Shown here piece after piece: positions 15,281 through 23,401 of a stretch of DNA of 47,251 bases. Origin of the DNA: DATDMG01 sp036518955 (GTDB lineage Bacteria; Actinomycetota; Actinomycetes; Actinomycetales; Kineosporiaceae); assembly GCA_036518955.1 (NCBI GenBank), contig DATDMG010000362.1:1-47251 (forward strand), in the 5' to 3' direction. Numbering within the stretch: the first letter of the stretch is position 1; the number at the start of each line of letters is the position of its first letter. Position numbers and translations under genes: made by a program. The notes under the pieces are model-generated. The model worked only from the letters and a program-made list of their open reading frames with translations. It was not told the origin of the DNA and ran no database searches.

Positions 15281-17194
15281 ATGGCACCCATGACGACGAC
15301 CCAGGGCGCAGGCCCGTACGTCACCGCGTACGAGCGCAGCATCGCGGACCCGACCGGCTTCTGGGGCGAAGCGGCCGAGGCCATCGACTGGATCCGTCCT
15401 CCCGAGCGGGTTCTGGACGACGACACGCCGCCGTTCTACCGATGGTTCGCCGGCGGGGTCCTCAACACGGCCTACAACGCACTCGACCGGCACGTGATCG
15501 CCGGGCGGGGGGATCAGCCGGCCATCCACTACGACAGTCCGGTGACCGGGAGCCGGCGCACCCTGACGTACGCCCAGCTGCTGGAGCAGGTCGCCCGGTT
15601 CGCGGGAGTGCTGCGGGCGTTGGGCGTCGGTATGGGCGACCGGGTCGTCATCTACCTGCCCATGGTTCCGGAGGCCGCGATCGCGATGCTCGCCTGCGCC
15701 CGGATCGGCGCGGTGCACTCGGTGGTCTTCGGCGGGTTCGCCCCGGCCGAGCTCGCGGTCCGGATCGACGACGCGAAGCCCAAGGTGATCGTGTCAGCGT
15801 CCTGTGGGATCGAGCCCACCCGGACGATCCCGTACAAGCCGCTGCTGGACAGGGCGATCGAGCTGGCCACCCACACCCCGGAGCGGTGCGTGATCCTGCA
15901 GCGACCCCAGGTGGTGGCCGAGCTGGGGGAGCGGGACGTCGACTGGGCGACCGTGATGGCGTCGGACGCCGTGGAGCCGGCCGAGGCGGTCCCGGTCCGG
16001 GCGACCGACCCGCTGTACATCCTCTACACGTCCGGCACCACCGGGAAGCCGAAGGGCATCGTGCGCGACAACGGTGGGCACGCCGTCGCCCTCGCCTGGT
16101 CGATGGGTGCGATCTACAACACCCGCCCGGGCGACGTGTTCTGGGCGGCCAGCGACGTCGGGTGGGTGGTCGGCCACTCCTACATCGTCTACGCACCCCT
16201 GCTCATCGGGGCCACGACGATCCTCTACGAGGGCAAGCCGGTCGGTACCCCGGACGCGGGCGCGTTCTGGCGGGTGATCCAGGACTATCGGGTCAACGCG
16301 CTGTTCACGGCGCCGACCGCGTTCCGGGCGATCAAGAAGGAGGACCCGGAGGCCGAGGATCTGAAGAAGTACGACGTCACCTCGCTGCACACGCTCTACC
16401 TGGCCGGTGAGAGGCTCGATCCGGACACCTATACCTGGGCCAGCTCGGTGCTCCGGGTGCCGGTGGTGGACCATTGGTGGCAGACCGAGACCGGTTGGGC
16501 GATCTGCGCCAGCCTGCGCGGCCTCGAGGAGCTGCCGATCAAGCCGGGCTCGCCGTCCCTGCCGGTGCCGGGTTACGACGTCCAGATCCTCGACGAGTTC
16601 GGCGAGCCGCAGGGCCCGGGCGTGGAGGGCGCGATCTGCATCCGGCTGCCGCTGCCGCCCGGCACCCTGCCCACCCTGTGGCAGGACGACGACCGGTACG
16701 TCTCCGGCTACCTGAGTGCCTTCCCCGGGTGGTACCTGACCGGCGACGGCGGCCACAAGGACGCCGACGGATACGTCTACGTGATGGGCCGCACCGACGA
16801 CGTCATCAACGTCGCCGGTCACCGGCTGTCGACGGGTTCGATGGAGGCCGTGCTGGCGCACCATCCGGCGGTGGCCGAGTGCGCCGTGGTCGGCGTCCAC
16901 GACAGCATGAAGGGGCAGGTGCCTCGCGGGTTCGTGGTGCTCAAGGCCGGGGCGGACGTCGAGCCGGCGGCGTTGCAGGCCGAGCTCGTCCGGGCGGTCC
17001 GTGACGAGATCGGGGCGGTAGCGGCGCTCCGGGAGATCGACATCGTGCCGGCCCTGCCGAAGACCCGGTCCGGGAAGATCCTGCGGAAGACGATGCGCGA
17101 CATCGCCGACGGCCGGACGACGGTGGTCCCGAGCACCATCGAGGACGCCACCGTGCTCGACCGGCTCACCCCGATCCTGCGCCGCAGCAGCTGA
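15281..17194 (+). CDS. Propionyl-CoA/acetyl-CoA synthetase (PrpE/ACSS3-like)
   Basis: 637 residues of the ANL adenylate-forming superfamily. The N-terminal ACAS domain has AYERSIADPTGFWGEAA. The P-loop is YILYTSGTTGKPKGIVRDNG, the adenylate-binding motif is WWQTETGWAI, and the hinge region is YLTGDGGHKDADGYVYVMGR. The catalytic lysine lies in LPKTRSGKILRKTMR, a site that acetylation silences in relatives. The segments DNGGHAVALAWSM and ASDVGWVVGHSYIVYAPLL favour the PrpE/ACSS3 branch over Acs, so propionate may be preferred. The product enters central acyl-CoA metabolism in the cytosol. A second in-frame ATG at 15290 is equally good as start. It ends 7 bp from a convergent acyl-CoA dehydrogenase gene. 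Confidence 0.92.
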   Translation: MAPMTTTQGAGPYVTAYERSIADPTGFWGEAAEAIDWIRPPERVLDDDTPPFYRWFAGGVLNTAYNALDRHVIAGRGDQPAIHYDSPVTGSRRTLTYAQLLEQVARFAGVLRALGVGMGDRVVIYLPMVPEAAIAMLACARIGAVHSVVFGGFAPAELAVRIDDAKPKVIVSASCGIEPTRTIPYKPLLDRAIELATHTPERCVILQRPQVVAELGERDVDWATVMASDAVEPAEAVPVRATDPLYILYTSGTTGKPKGIVRDNGGHAVALAWSMGAIYNTRPGDVFWAASDVGWVVGHSYIVYAPLLIGATTILYEGKPVGTPDAGAFWRVIQDYRVNALFTAPTAFRAIKKEDPEAEDLKKYDVTSLHTLYLAGERLDPDTYTWASSVLRVPVVDHWWQTETGWAICASLRGLEELPIKPGSPSLPVPGYDVQILDEFGEPQGPGVEGAICIRLPLPPGTLPTLWQDDDRYVSGYLSAFPGWYLTGDGGHKDADGYVYVMGRTDDVINVAGHRLSTGSMEAVLAHHPAVAECAVVGVHDSMKGQVPRGFVVLKAGADVEPAALQAELVRAVRDEIGAVAALREIDIVPALPKTRSGKILRKTMRDIADGRTTVVPSTIEDATVLDRLTPILRRSS

Positions 17195-17201
17195 GGAGCG
17201 C

Positions 17202-18407
17202 TCAGGCGAAGGCGTTGATCCCGGTCAGCGCCTTGCCGAGCACGAGCTGGTGCACCTCCTGGGTGCCCTCGTAGGTGAGGACGGTCTCCAGGTTGGTGGC
17301 GTGCCGCAGCGGGGAGAAGTCGACGGTGATGCCGGAGCCACCCAGGACGGTGCGCATGGACCGGGCCACCTCCAGTGCGGTCCGGACGTTGTCCAGCTTG
17401 CCGGCGCTGATCAGCTCGGGCGTGATCCGGGCCCCCGGGACCGCACCGTCCTTGATCCGGGCCAGGTGGACGGCGAGCAGCACCGCCTTGCCGTAGGCCA
17501 CCGCGGCGTCGGCGAACTTCGCCTGGGTCAGCTGGAACGACGCGATGGGCCGCTGGAACTGGATGCGCCCGGCGGCGTACTCCAAGGCCGTGGTCAGGCT
17601 GTCGCGCAGCGCGCCGGTCACCCCCCAGACGATCCCGAACCGCGCCTCGGTCAGGCAGCTCAGCGGACCTTTCAGCCCGACCACCCCCGGCAGCACGGCG
17701 TCTGCCGGGAGCCGGACGTCGTCCAGCACGACCTCGCCGGTGACGGACGCGCGGAGGGAGAGCTTGCCGGCCACCTCCGGGGCGCTCACGCCGTGGGTGT
17801 CCATCGGGACGACGAACCCGCGCACGCCGGTGTCCGTGCGGGCCCACACCACGCCGACGTCCGCGGTCGGAGCGTTCGTGATCCACATCTTGCCGCCGCG
17901 GAGCACCCAGTCCGATCCGTCCCGGGTCGCGTAGGTGCGCATCGAGCTGGGGTCGGAGCCGACGTCGGGCTCGGTCAGCCCGAAGCAGCCGATGACCTCG
18001 CCCGCCGCCATCCGGGGCAGCCAGGCCTGCTTCTGCTCCTCGCTGCCGAACCGGTGGATCGCGTACATCGCGAGGGACCCCTGCACGGACACCAGCGAGC
18101 GGATCCCGCCGTCCACGGCCTCCAGTTCCCGGCAGGCGACGCCGTACATCCCGGCCGTGGTCCCGGCGCAGCCGTAGCCCTGCAGGTGCATGCCGAGCAG
18201 ACCGAGGTCGCCGAAGAGTTTGGTGAGCTCCCGGGCGGGCAGCGTGCCGTCGAGGTACCAGCGCCCGATGTTCGGTCTGACGTGGTCGTCCAGCATCTCG
18301 CGGACCGTGCGGGCGGTGGCCCGCTCGTCGTCGGTGAGGATGGCGTCGAGCGCCAGCAGCTGATCGGGGCTGATCGTGGGGGCCGGGGATCCGGACGACG
18401 TCGTCAT
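17202..18407 (-). CDS. Acyl-CoA dehydrogenase, glutaryl-CoA dehydrogenase-like
   Basis: 401 residues with the three-part acyl-CoA dehydrogenase fold. The middle domain has IGCFGLTEPDVGSDPSSM and GGKMWITNAPTADVGVVWAR. The C-terminal helical domain has LTEARFGIVWGVTGALRDS and YAAGRIQFQRPIASFQLTQ. The catalytic glutamate is Glu380 in TYEGTQEVHQLVLG, the position used by glutaryl-CoA and short-chain dehydrogenases. The match to LRHATNLETVLTYEGT and GKALTGINAF points to the glutaryl-CoA dehydrogenase branch, which oxidises and decarboxylates glutaryl-CoA to crotonyl-CoA with an electron-transfer flavoprotein. The substrate-binding Arg was not checked by alignment. A perfect palindrome lies 70-86 bp upstream of its ATG and may be its operator. 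Confidence 0.9.
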   Translation of the reverse strand: MTTSSGSPAPTISPDQLLALDAILTDDERATARTVREMLDDHVRPNIGRWYLDGTLPARELTKLFGDLGLLGMHLQGYGCAGTTAGMYGVACRELEAVDGGIRSLVSVQGSLAMYAIHRFGSEEQKQAWLPRMAAGEVIGCFGLTEPDVGSDPSSMRTYATRDGSDWVLRGGKMWITNAPTADVGVVWARTDTGVRGFVVPMDTHGVSAPEVAGKLSLRASVTGEVVLDDVRLPADAVLPGVVGLKGPLSCLTEARFGIVWGVTGALRDSLTTALEYAAGRIQFQRPIASFQLTQAKFADAAVAYGKAVLLAVHLARIKDGAVPGARITPELISAGKLDNVRTALEVARSMRTVLGGSGITVDFSPLRHATNLETVLTYEGTQEVHQLVLGKALTGINAFA

Positions 18408-18475
18408 GCAGCCATGGTGCCATCCGGTTCCCGAGCGACGGCGTCCCCCTCGTGCCGCCCGGTCGACCGCCGGGT

Positions 18476-18493
18476 CACCCGGTCGACCGGGTG
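18476..18493. promoter_or_regulatory. 18-bp perfect palindrome upstream of the acyl-CoA dehydrogenase gene
   Basis: The sequence CACCCGGTCGACCGGGTG is its own reverse complement. A related half-copy, CCCGGTCGACCG, occurs at 18458-18469, 20 bp away. The location, between the exchanger stop and 69 bp upstream of the dehydrogenase start, suits an operator for a dimeric repressor of the TetR or GntR type. A short terminator hairpin for the exchanger gene is possible too. Confidence 0.5.
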
Positions 18494-18515
18494 CCGCGTC
18501 GCGTCGTCCGGCCGC

Positions 18516-19652
18516 TCAGCCCCACCAGAACGAGGCGGCGATCAACAGGTAGAGCGCCAGGAGCGAGGCCCCCTCGAGCCAGGTGGAGTCGCCGTCGTTC
18601 ACCACCAGGACGGCGATCAGCACGGTGAGCGCCAGCGCGACCACCAGCAGGGGCGGCATGACCAGCGTGAACGTCGCACCGACCAGGGGGGCCGCGAGCA
18701 CCAGCACCGGTGCCAGCACCAGCGCGATCTGCAGCGGGGACTGCAGGATCACCGAGAGCGCGTAGTCGGCCTGGTTGCGCGCCGCCAACTGGATGCCGAC
18801 CACGTTCTCGACGGCGTTGCCCGCGACCGCGACCACGACCAGACCGGCGAACGCCTCGGAGATGTGGACGGCGTCCATCGCGGGGGTCAGCGCCGCGACG
18901 AACCAGTCGGAGACGAACGCCGCCGCGACCCCGGCGGACGTCAGCACCAGCACCGCGAACCAGATCGGCCACTGCGTCACGTGCTCCGCCTCGGCCGCGG
19001 CGTGGTCCTCCGGGTGGGACGGCGGGGCGGGCGTGTCGTCCGCCGCCTCCTCGGCGGTGCGGCTGATCGAGGCCGGCACCGACAGCGCGAAGAGGCCCAG
19101 CAGCGCCACCGCCGTCACGATCGACAGCGGGCGCTCGTGCTCGGCCGCGGCGGTGTGCAGGGCGGCGGTGAGCGAGGGGATGGACCACGCGGCGACCGAC
19201 AGAGCCAGCAGCATCGAGATCGTCCGGGCTCGGCCCTGGCCGAAGTGCTGGGTGCCGTGCCGCAGGCCGCCCACGACGAAGGCCAGCCCCAGCACGAGCA
19301 GGACGTTCGCCAGCACCGACCCCACCAGCGCCGCGCGGACGACGTCGTAGAGCTTGGCGTGCAGGGCGAACAGACAGACGAACAGTTCGGGCAGGTTGCC
19401 CAGCGCCGACTGCAGGACCCCGGTCGCCCCCGCACCGAGCCGGTCCCCGAGCGCGTCCACCGCGTGCCCGACCAGGGTCGCGAGCAGGGCCAGGGCGACC
19501 GCCGAGACGACGAACGGGACGACGGCGCCCACGTCCACGGCGGCCGTCACCGCGCTGGCGGCCGTTGCCAGTGCACAGAGCACGAACAGCGTCAGGTCTC
19601 GTGGGCCCAGGGCGGCCCGCAGGCCGGTGGGTGGAGCGACGGCGGTCGGCAC
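18516..19652 (-). CDS. Ca2+/H+ antiporter-like cation exchanger (CaCA superfamily)
   Basis: 378 residues with about eleven hydrophobic segments in two homologous halves. The two alpha-repeats are visible: GNLPELFVCLFALHAKLYDV with a following GSVLANVLLVLG, and GNAVENVVGIQLAARNQADY with a following ILQSPLQIALV. The conserved acidic residues are the Glu of GNLPE and GNAVE. A central hydrophilic loop of about 35 residues with Glu, Asp and His separates the halves. The family exchanges Ca2+ or other divalent cations for H+ at the cytoplasmic membrane (ChaA/CAX type). It starts at GTG 19652. It shares its strand with the acyl-CoA dehydrogenase and the peptidoglycan-binding gene but has gaps of about 90-110 bp on both sides, so co-transcription is uncertain. 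Confidence 0.9.
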   Translation of the reverse strand: MPTAVAPPTGLRAALGPRDLTLFVLCALATAASAVTAAVDVGAVVPFVVSAVALALLATLVGHAVDALGDRLGAGATGVLQSALGNLPELFVCLFALHAKLYDVVRAALVGSVLANVLLVLGLAFVVGGLRHGTQHFGQGRARTISMLLALSVAAWSIPSLTAALHTAAAEHERPLSIVTAVALLGLFALSVPASISRTAEEAADDTPAPPSHPEDHAAAEAEHVTQWPIWFAVLVLTSAGVAAAFVSDWFVAALTPAMDAVHISEAFAGLVVVAVAGNAVENVVGIQLAARNQADYALSVILQSPLQIALVLAPVLVLAAPLVGATFTLVMPPLLVVALALTVLIAVLVVNDGDSTWLEGASLLALYLLIAASFWWG

Positions 19653-19743
19653 GGCGCAGAACGCTACTGGACCGCCGGGGGCGCCGTCCCACCCGGCCGT
19701 CCGTCAACGCTCCGGTGACCGGACGCTGGCTGGCGGGGCGGCG

Positions 19744-21147
19744 TCAGGCGCCGAGTGCCCGCCAGGTGGCCACGTCCACCACGCCGTTCGGCGCCAGCCC
19801 GGCCCGGAGCTGCAGCGCGATCACCGCCGTTCTGGTCCGCGGCCCGAACCAGCCGGTCGGAGTGACCTTGAGCGCCTTCTGCAGCGCGGTGACCGCCGGA
19901 CCGCGGTCGTTGTAGTGCAGCACCGTCGTGACGTACTTGTGCAGGGCGGAGCTCGTCCCGGGTGCCGGGGTCCGCGCGACCGGCCCGCTGAGCGTGTGGA
20001 CGGCGAGCAGGTACCGCCAGGTGGCGGCGTCCATCGCGCCGCTGGCCGAAAGCCCGTGCAGGCTCTGGAAGGCGGTCACCGCGTCAGCGGTGAACGGGCC
20101 GTACTCGCCGTCCGCGGCGATCCCCAGGCCGCGCTGCACCGTGGACACCACCGCGCCGCTGTCGCCGGGACCCACCGTCGCTCCCGAGTAGCGGACCAGC
20201 GCCGTCAGGACGTCGCCGGAACCGCTCGGGGCGTTCACCGGGGGGTAGTCCGGGCACGGTGCCCGGTTGGGCGCGGAGTAGGGCGGCGCCCAGTTGAGGT
20301 CCCGGGGGCGGCACGGACCGTAGTCGGGTGCGGCCACGGTCCGGGACCAGAACGAGTCGCGCCCCAACGCGCCGTCCCAGGACAGCGACAGGTGCATCCG
20401 GTTGCGGTGGCACACGGCGTCGGCGGCTGGTTCGGGGTGGGCCGCGCAGGTCGAGTACGGCTTCCATCCGTCCAGGGCGTCCCAGGAACCCCAGATCCGG
20501 CCGTTCCAGATGATGTACATCACGCCGAGGCGGCGGGCGAAGGCGAAGGCACGACCGGCGGAGTCCACGCCGAACAGCCAGTCCAGGAACGCGCCCGCCT
20601 GGGCCCGCTGGGTCGCCGACCGCGCCGAGACCAGCCAGTCCAGGGCCCGCCCGTCCATGTGCTCGCTCGCGATCGGGTCACTGCCGCAGTCGTGCTGGAC
20701 GACGTATCCGGTGCCCGGGTACGTGCTGCTCAGCAGCCGGCCCAGGGCCAGCACCGCCGGTTTCGGGGTCGGGTCGCACGAGACCTGCCGCACGTAGGCG
20801 GCGAGGTCCTCGATGCCGGTCGGAAGGTCGGCGGGTACCGGCGGGACCGGTATCGAGCGCACCGCCCGTCGGGCCGCTGGCCGTGCCGTCCGGGCGGCCG
20901 CCGCCACCCGACCGGCGACGGTCGCCGTGCCCCCACGGACGCCGGCCGAGGCGGCGGCGGGTCCGCTCACGGTGGCGACGACACCGACCACCGTGGCCAG
21001 CCCGGCCCCCACTCCGAGCGTGACGGCGGACAGCCGAGGGTGGGCGCCGGCGTTCGGACGCCGGCCCGCGAGGGCGCCGCGGCGCCACGTCCGGGCGGCG
21101 TGCGCTGCCTGCCGGTGGATGCTCCTGCTCACGGTGCTCCTGCTCAC
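19744..21147 (-). CDS. Secreted or anchored protein with ARB-07466-like domain and two peptidoglycan-binding domains
   Basis: 467 residues from GTG 21147, which has a GGAGG 6 nt upstream. A basic N-terminus is followed by one hydrophobic segment near residues 40-65 (signal or anchor). The middle region, with SEHMDGRALDWLVS, RRLGVMYIIWNGRIW and CHRNRMHLSLSWDGALG, matches the conserved domain found in ARB-07466-type extracellular proteins. It includes a His-Asp cluster reminiscent of peptidase M15-like folds. Two PG_binding_1 domains close the protein. One contains LGIAADGEYGPFTADAVTAF and the other LKVTPTGWFGPRTRTAVIAL. Several Cys pairs suggest disulfides outside the cell. It probably acts at the cell wall; catalytic activity is unproven. 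Confidence 0.88.
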   Translation of the reverse strand: MSRSTVSRSIHRQAAHAARTWRRGALAGRRPNAGAHPRLSAVTLGVGAGLATVVGVVATVSGPAAASAGVRGGTATVAGRVAAAARTARPAARRAVRSIPVPPVPADLPTGIEDLAAYVRQVSCDPTPKPAVLALGRLLSSTYPGTGYVVQHDCGSDPIASEHMDGRALDWLVSARSATQRAQAGAFLDWLFGVDSAGRAFAFARRLGVMYIIWNGRIWGSWDALDGWKPYSTCAAHPEPAADAVCHRNRMHLSLSWDGALGRDSFWSRTVAAPDYGPCRPRDLNWAPPYSAPNRAPCPDYPPVNAPSGSGDVLTALVRYSGATVGPGDSGAVVSTVQRGLGIAADGEYGPFTADAVTAFQSLHGLSASGAMDAATWRYLLAVHTLSGPVARTPAPGTSSALHKYVTTVLHYNDRGPAVTALQKALKVTPTGWFGPRTRTAVIALQLRAGLAPNGVVDVATWRALGA

Positions 21148-21295
21148 GGGGTTCCTCCGAGCGCTGCCGGGCCGCTCCGGTCGGAGCGGTGGCTCGTCCC
21201 TCACTCCCTCGGCCGAGCGGCCACCCGACTGGAGCAGCAGCGGTCAGGTTTCCCGTGCGGCGTGGGCCGGGGCGGGGAATCCGCCGCCGGTATGG

Positions 21296-22723
21296 TCAGT
21301 GGCCGAGATACCGGGCCATCGCCCGGGCGGCCAGGCTGGGCCGGCCGGTGAGGCGCTCCTCGGCGTCCGCGGCGGCCATCGCCCGCAGCCCCGCGTTCAC
21401 GGCGACCCAGCGCAGCGGTTCCGGCTCCCACCGGCGCGATCGGTGGCCCACCCACGGCAGCCGGGTGAGCTCGGTGTCGCGGCCCAGCAGCAGGTCGGTC
21501 AGCGTCCGGCCGGCGAGGTTGCTGGTGCCGACGCCGTCGCCGACGTACCCGCCGGCCCAGGCCAGCCCGGTCGCCGGGTCCAGGCCCACCGACGCCCGCC
21601 AGTCCCGGGGAACGCCGAGCGGGCCGCCCCAGGCGTGGGTGAAGGCGTGGTGCCGGAGCGGCGGGAACAGAGCGGTCACCGCCTCGCGCAACCCCTGGAA
21701 CACCGCCGGCTCCCGGTCGAAGGCGGGGGAGATCCGGGACCCGTAGTGGTACGGCGCTCCCCGGCCGCCGAACACCATCCGGTCATCGGCGGTGCGCTGG
21801 CCGTACACGATGAGGTGCCGATGATCAGAGAACGTCTGGCCGCGGTCCAGACCGGCGGCTGCCCAGAAGCCGGTCGGGAGCGGCTCGGTGGCCACCATCA
21901 GCGAGTAGACCGGGACGACCTGGCGGCGCGACCCGGGCAGGGCCGTCGTCCACGCCTCGGTCGCCCGGACGACGTGCCGCGCCGACACCACCCCGTGGTC
22001 GGTGACGACGTACGGGTCCCGTCCCGGTCGCCCACCCTCCAGCCGGACGGCCCTGGTGCCTTCGGCGATGATGCCGCCGCGCCGCTCGACCGCTCGGGCC
22101 AGCCCGCGCACCAGGCGTGCCGGCTGGATCCGGGCGCAGTGCGGGGTGAACGTGCCGCCGAGAACCCCGGCGGCGTCGACGTGCTGCCGGGCGGCCGCGG
22201 CGTCCAGCAGGGTGACGCCGTCCACGTGGTCGAAGGCCGCGTCCTGGGCGGCCTCCTCGCGGGCGCGCCCGAGCTGCACCGGGGTGCGGGCCAGCCGGAC
22301 CGTGCCGCCGTGGGCGAAGTGGCAGTCGATCCCTTCCGCGGCGGCGACCGCGCCCACCTCGGCGACCGTCGCGGTCATCGCCCGCCGGGTGGCCAGGGCG
22401 GCGTCCCGGCCGTGGGTGCGGGCCAGCGCGGACGCTGACGCCGGGAACAGCGCGGAGCACCAGCCGCCGTTGCGCCCGCTCGCGCCGAACCCGGCGATCC
22501 GGGCCTCGACGAGCACGACGCGCAGCGCCGGGTCGGCCCGCAGCAGGTAGTACGCCGTCCACAGGCCGGTGTACCCGGCGCCGACGATGCACACGTCGGC
22601 CTCGGTGCGCCCGGGCAGCCCGGGCCGCTCGGCCAGGTCGTCCACGCCGTCCCGGACGAGTTGCTCGTGCCACAGCGACAGCCGCTGGCCGCCCGCCGCG
22701 GCGGCATCCGGGGCCGGGCTCAT
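21296..22723 (-). CDS. FAD-dependent amine oxidoreductase (PuuB-like, DAO family)
   Basis: 475 residues. The FAD fold is ADVCIVGAGYTGLWTAYYL at about residues 42-60, followed by VLVEARIAGFGASGRNGGW, the region that in PuuB/DadA relatives holds the flavin. The C-terminal part has WGGPLGVPRDWRASVG and GYVGDGVGTSNLAGRTL. Such enzymes oxidise secondary or N-modified amines; PuuB oxidises gamma-glutamylputrescine. No gamma-glutamylputrescine synthetase gene lies in the window, so the substrate may be a free polyamine or its derivative. ATG 22723 overlaps the upstream TGA as ATGA. It is the last gene of the Lrp-aminotransferase-PPOX-oxidase operon. Confidence 0.88.
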   Translation of the reverse strand: MSPAPDAAAAGGQRLSLWHEQLVRDGVDDLAERPGLPGRTEADVCIVGAGYTGLWTAYYLLRADPALRVVLVEARIAGFGASGRNGGWCSALFPASASALARTHGRDAALATRRAMTATVAEVGAVAAAEGIDCHFAHGGTVRLARTPVQLGRAREEAAQDAAFDHVDGVTLLDAAAARQHVDAAGVLGGTFTPHCARIQPARLVRGLARAVERRGGIIAEGTRAVRLEGGRPGRDPYVVTDHGVVSARHVVRATEAWTTALPGSRRQVVPVYSLMVATEPLPTGFWAAAGLDRGQTFSDHRHLIVYGQRTADDRMVFGGRGAPYHYGSRISPAFDREPAVFQGLREAVTALFPPLRHHAFTHAWGGPLGVPRDWRASVGLDPATGLAWAGGYVGDGVGTSNLAGRTLTDLLLGRDTELTRLPWVGHRSRRWEPEPLRWVAVNAGLRAMAAADAEERLTGRPSLAARAMARYLGH

Positions 22724-23400
22724 GGCCGCGACCGCGACCACCGCCGGATCGCCTCGGGCACCGCCGGCCGACCGGCCAGATCCGGCGCCGGCACCGGTTC
22801 ACCCCACTCCTGCCGTAGCGGGACGACGCCGGCCCAGACCGGCCGGTCGAGGTCCTCCGCGGCGTCCTGGGGCATGCTCGCCGACACCTTCACCGACCAG
22901 GTCTCGATCGGCATCGCCAGGACGGCGGTCGCCGCCAGCTCCCGCGCGGACGGCGGTCGCTGGCCCTCGAGGCCGGGCAGCAACCGACGGGCCAGGACCT
23001 GCAGACCCTGCGCCTTCTCCCGGCCGTGCAGCGCCCAGAAGCTGCCGAGGACCATCGCGCAGCGGTACTGCATCGACGACTCGAACTGGCTGCGCGCCAC
23101 CACCACGCCGTCGAGCAGGGTCACGGTGACGCAGGTCGGCCGGCCCGCCGCCAGCGCGCGCATCGCCCGAGAGGCGGTCGAGCCGTGCACGAGCAGTTGG
23201 TCCCGGTCACGCGCGTAGCCCATCGGGACCACGTGGGGCAGGCCGCCGTCCTCGATCGCGACGTGCGCGACCAGCGCGCTGTCGAGGACGGCGTCCAGCA
23301 TCGAGCGGTCCCGGACCTGCTGCTCCGGCAACCGGCGCACCGGGGTGCGCTCGCGCTGCCGCCGCGGGGGCGGGACCGGGGAACCGGAATAGCCGCTCAC
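22720..23400 (-). CDS. Pyridoxamine 5'-phosphate oxidase-fold flavoprotein (NimA-like)
   Basis: 226 residues of the split-barrel FMN-binding fold (Pyridox_ox_2 type). Visible marks are VAHVAIEDGGLPHVVPMGYA, HGSTASRAMRAL, TCVTVTLLDGVVVARS and SSMQYRCAMVLG, then a long C-terminal part with IETWSVKVSA. This pattern is common in proteins often annotated as 5-nitroimidazole-reductase-like, but their natural reactions are mostly unknown. It starts at GTG 23400, one base after the aminotransferase stop, and ends in a 4-nt overlap with the oxidase gene. Its place inside a polyamine operon suggests a role in that pathway, perhaps detoxifying aldehyde, imine or heme-like products, but this is guesswork. 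Confidence 0.88.
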   Translation of the reverse strand: MSGYSGSPVPPPRRQRERTPVRRLPEQQVRDRSMLDAVLDSALVAHVAIEDGGLPHVVPMGYARDRDQLLVHGSTASRAMRALAAGRPTCVTVTLLDGVVVARSQFESSMQYRCAMVLGSFWALHGREKAQGLQVLARRLLPGLEGQRPPSARELAATAVLAMPIETWSVKVSASMPQDAAEDLDRPVWAGVVPLRQEWGEPVPAPDLAGRPAVPEAIRRWSRSRP

Positions 23401-23401
23401 C

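Noticed and set aside
17250..19718. An 822-codon rightward open frame opposite the acyl-CoA dehydrogenase and exchanger genes
   Set aside because: It is the antisense of two well-supported genes, rich in Arg, Gly, His and Gln as expected from GC-rich antisense frames, and contains no known domain.
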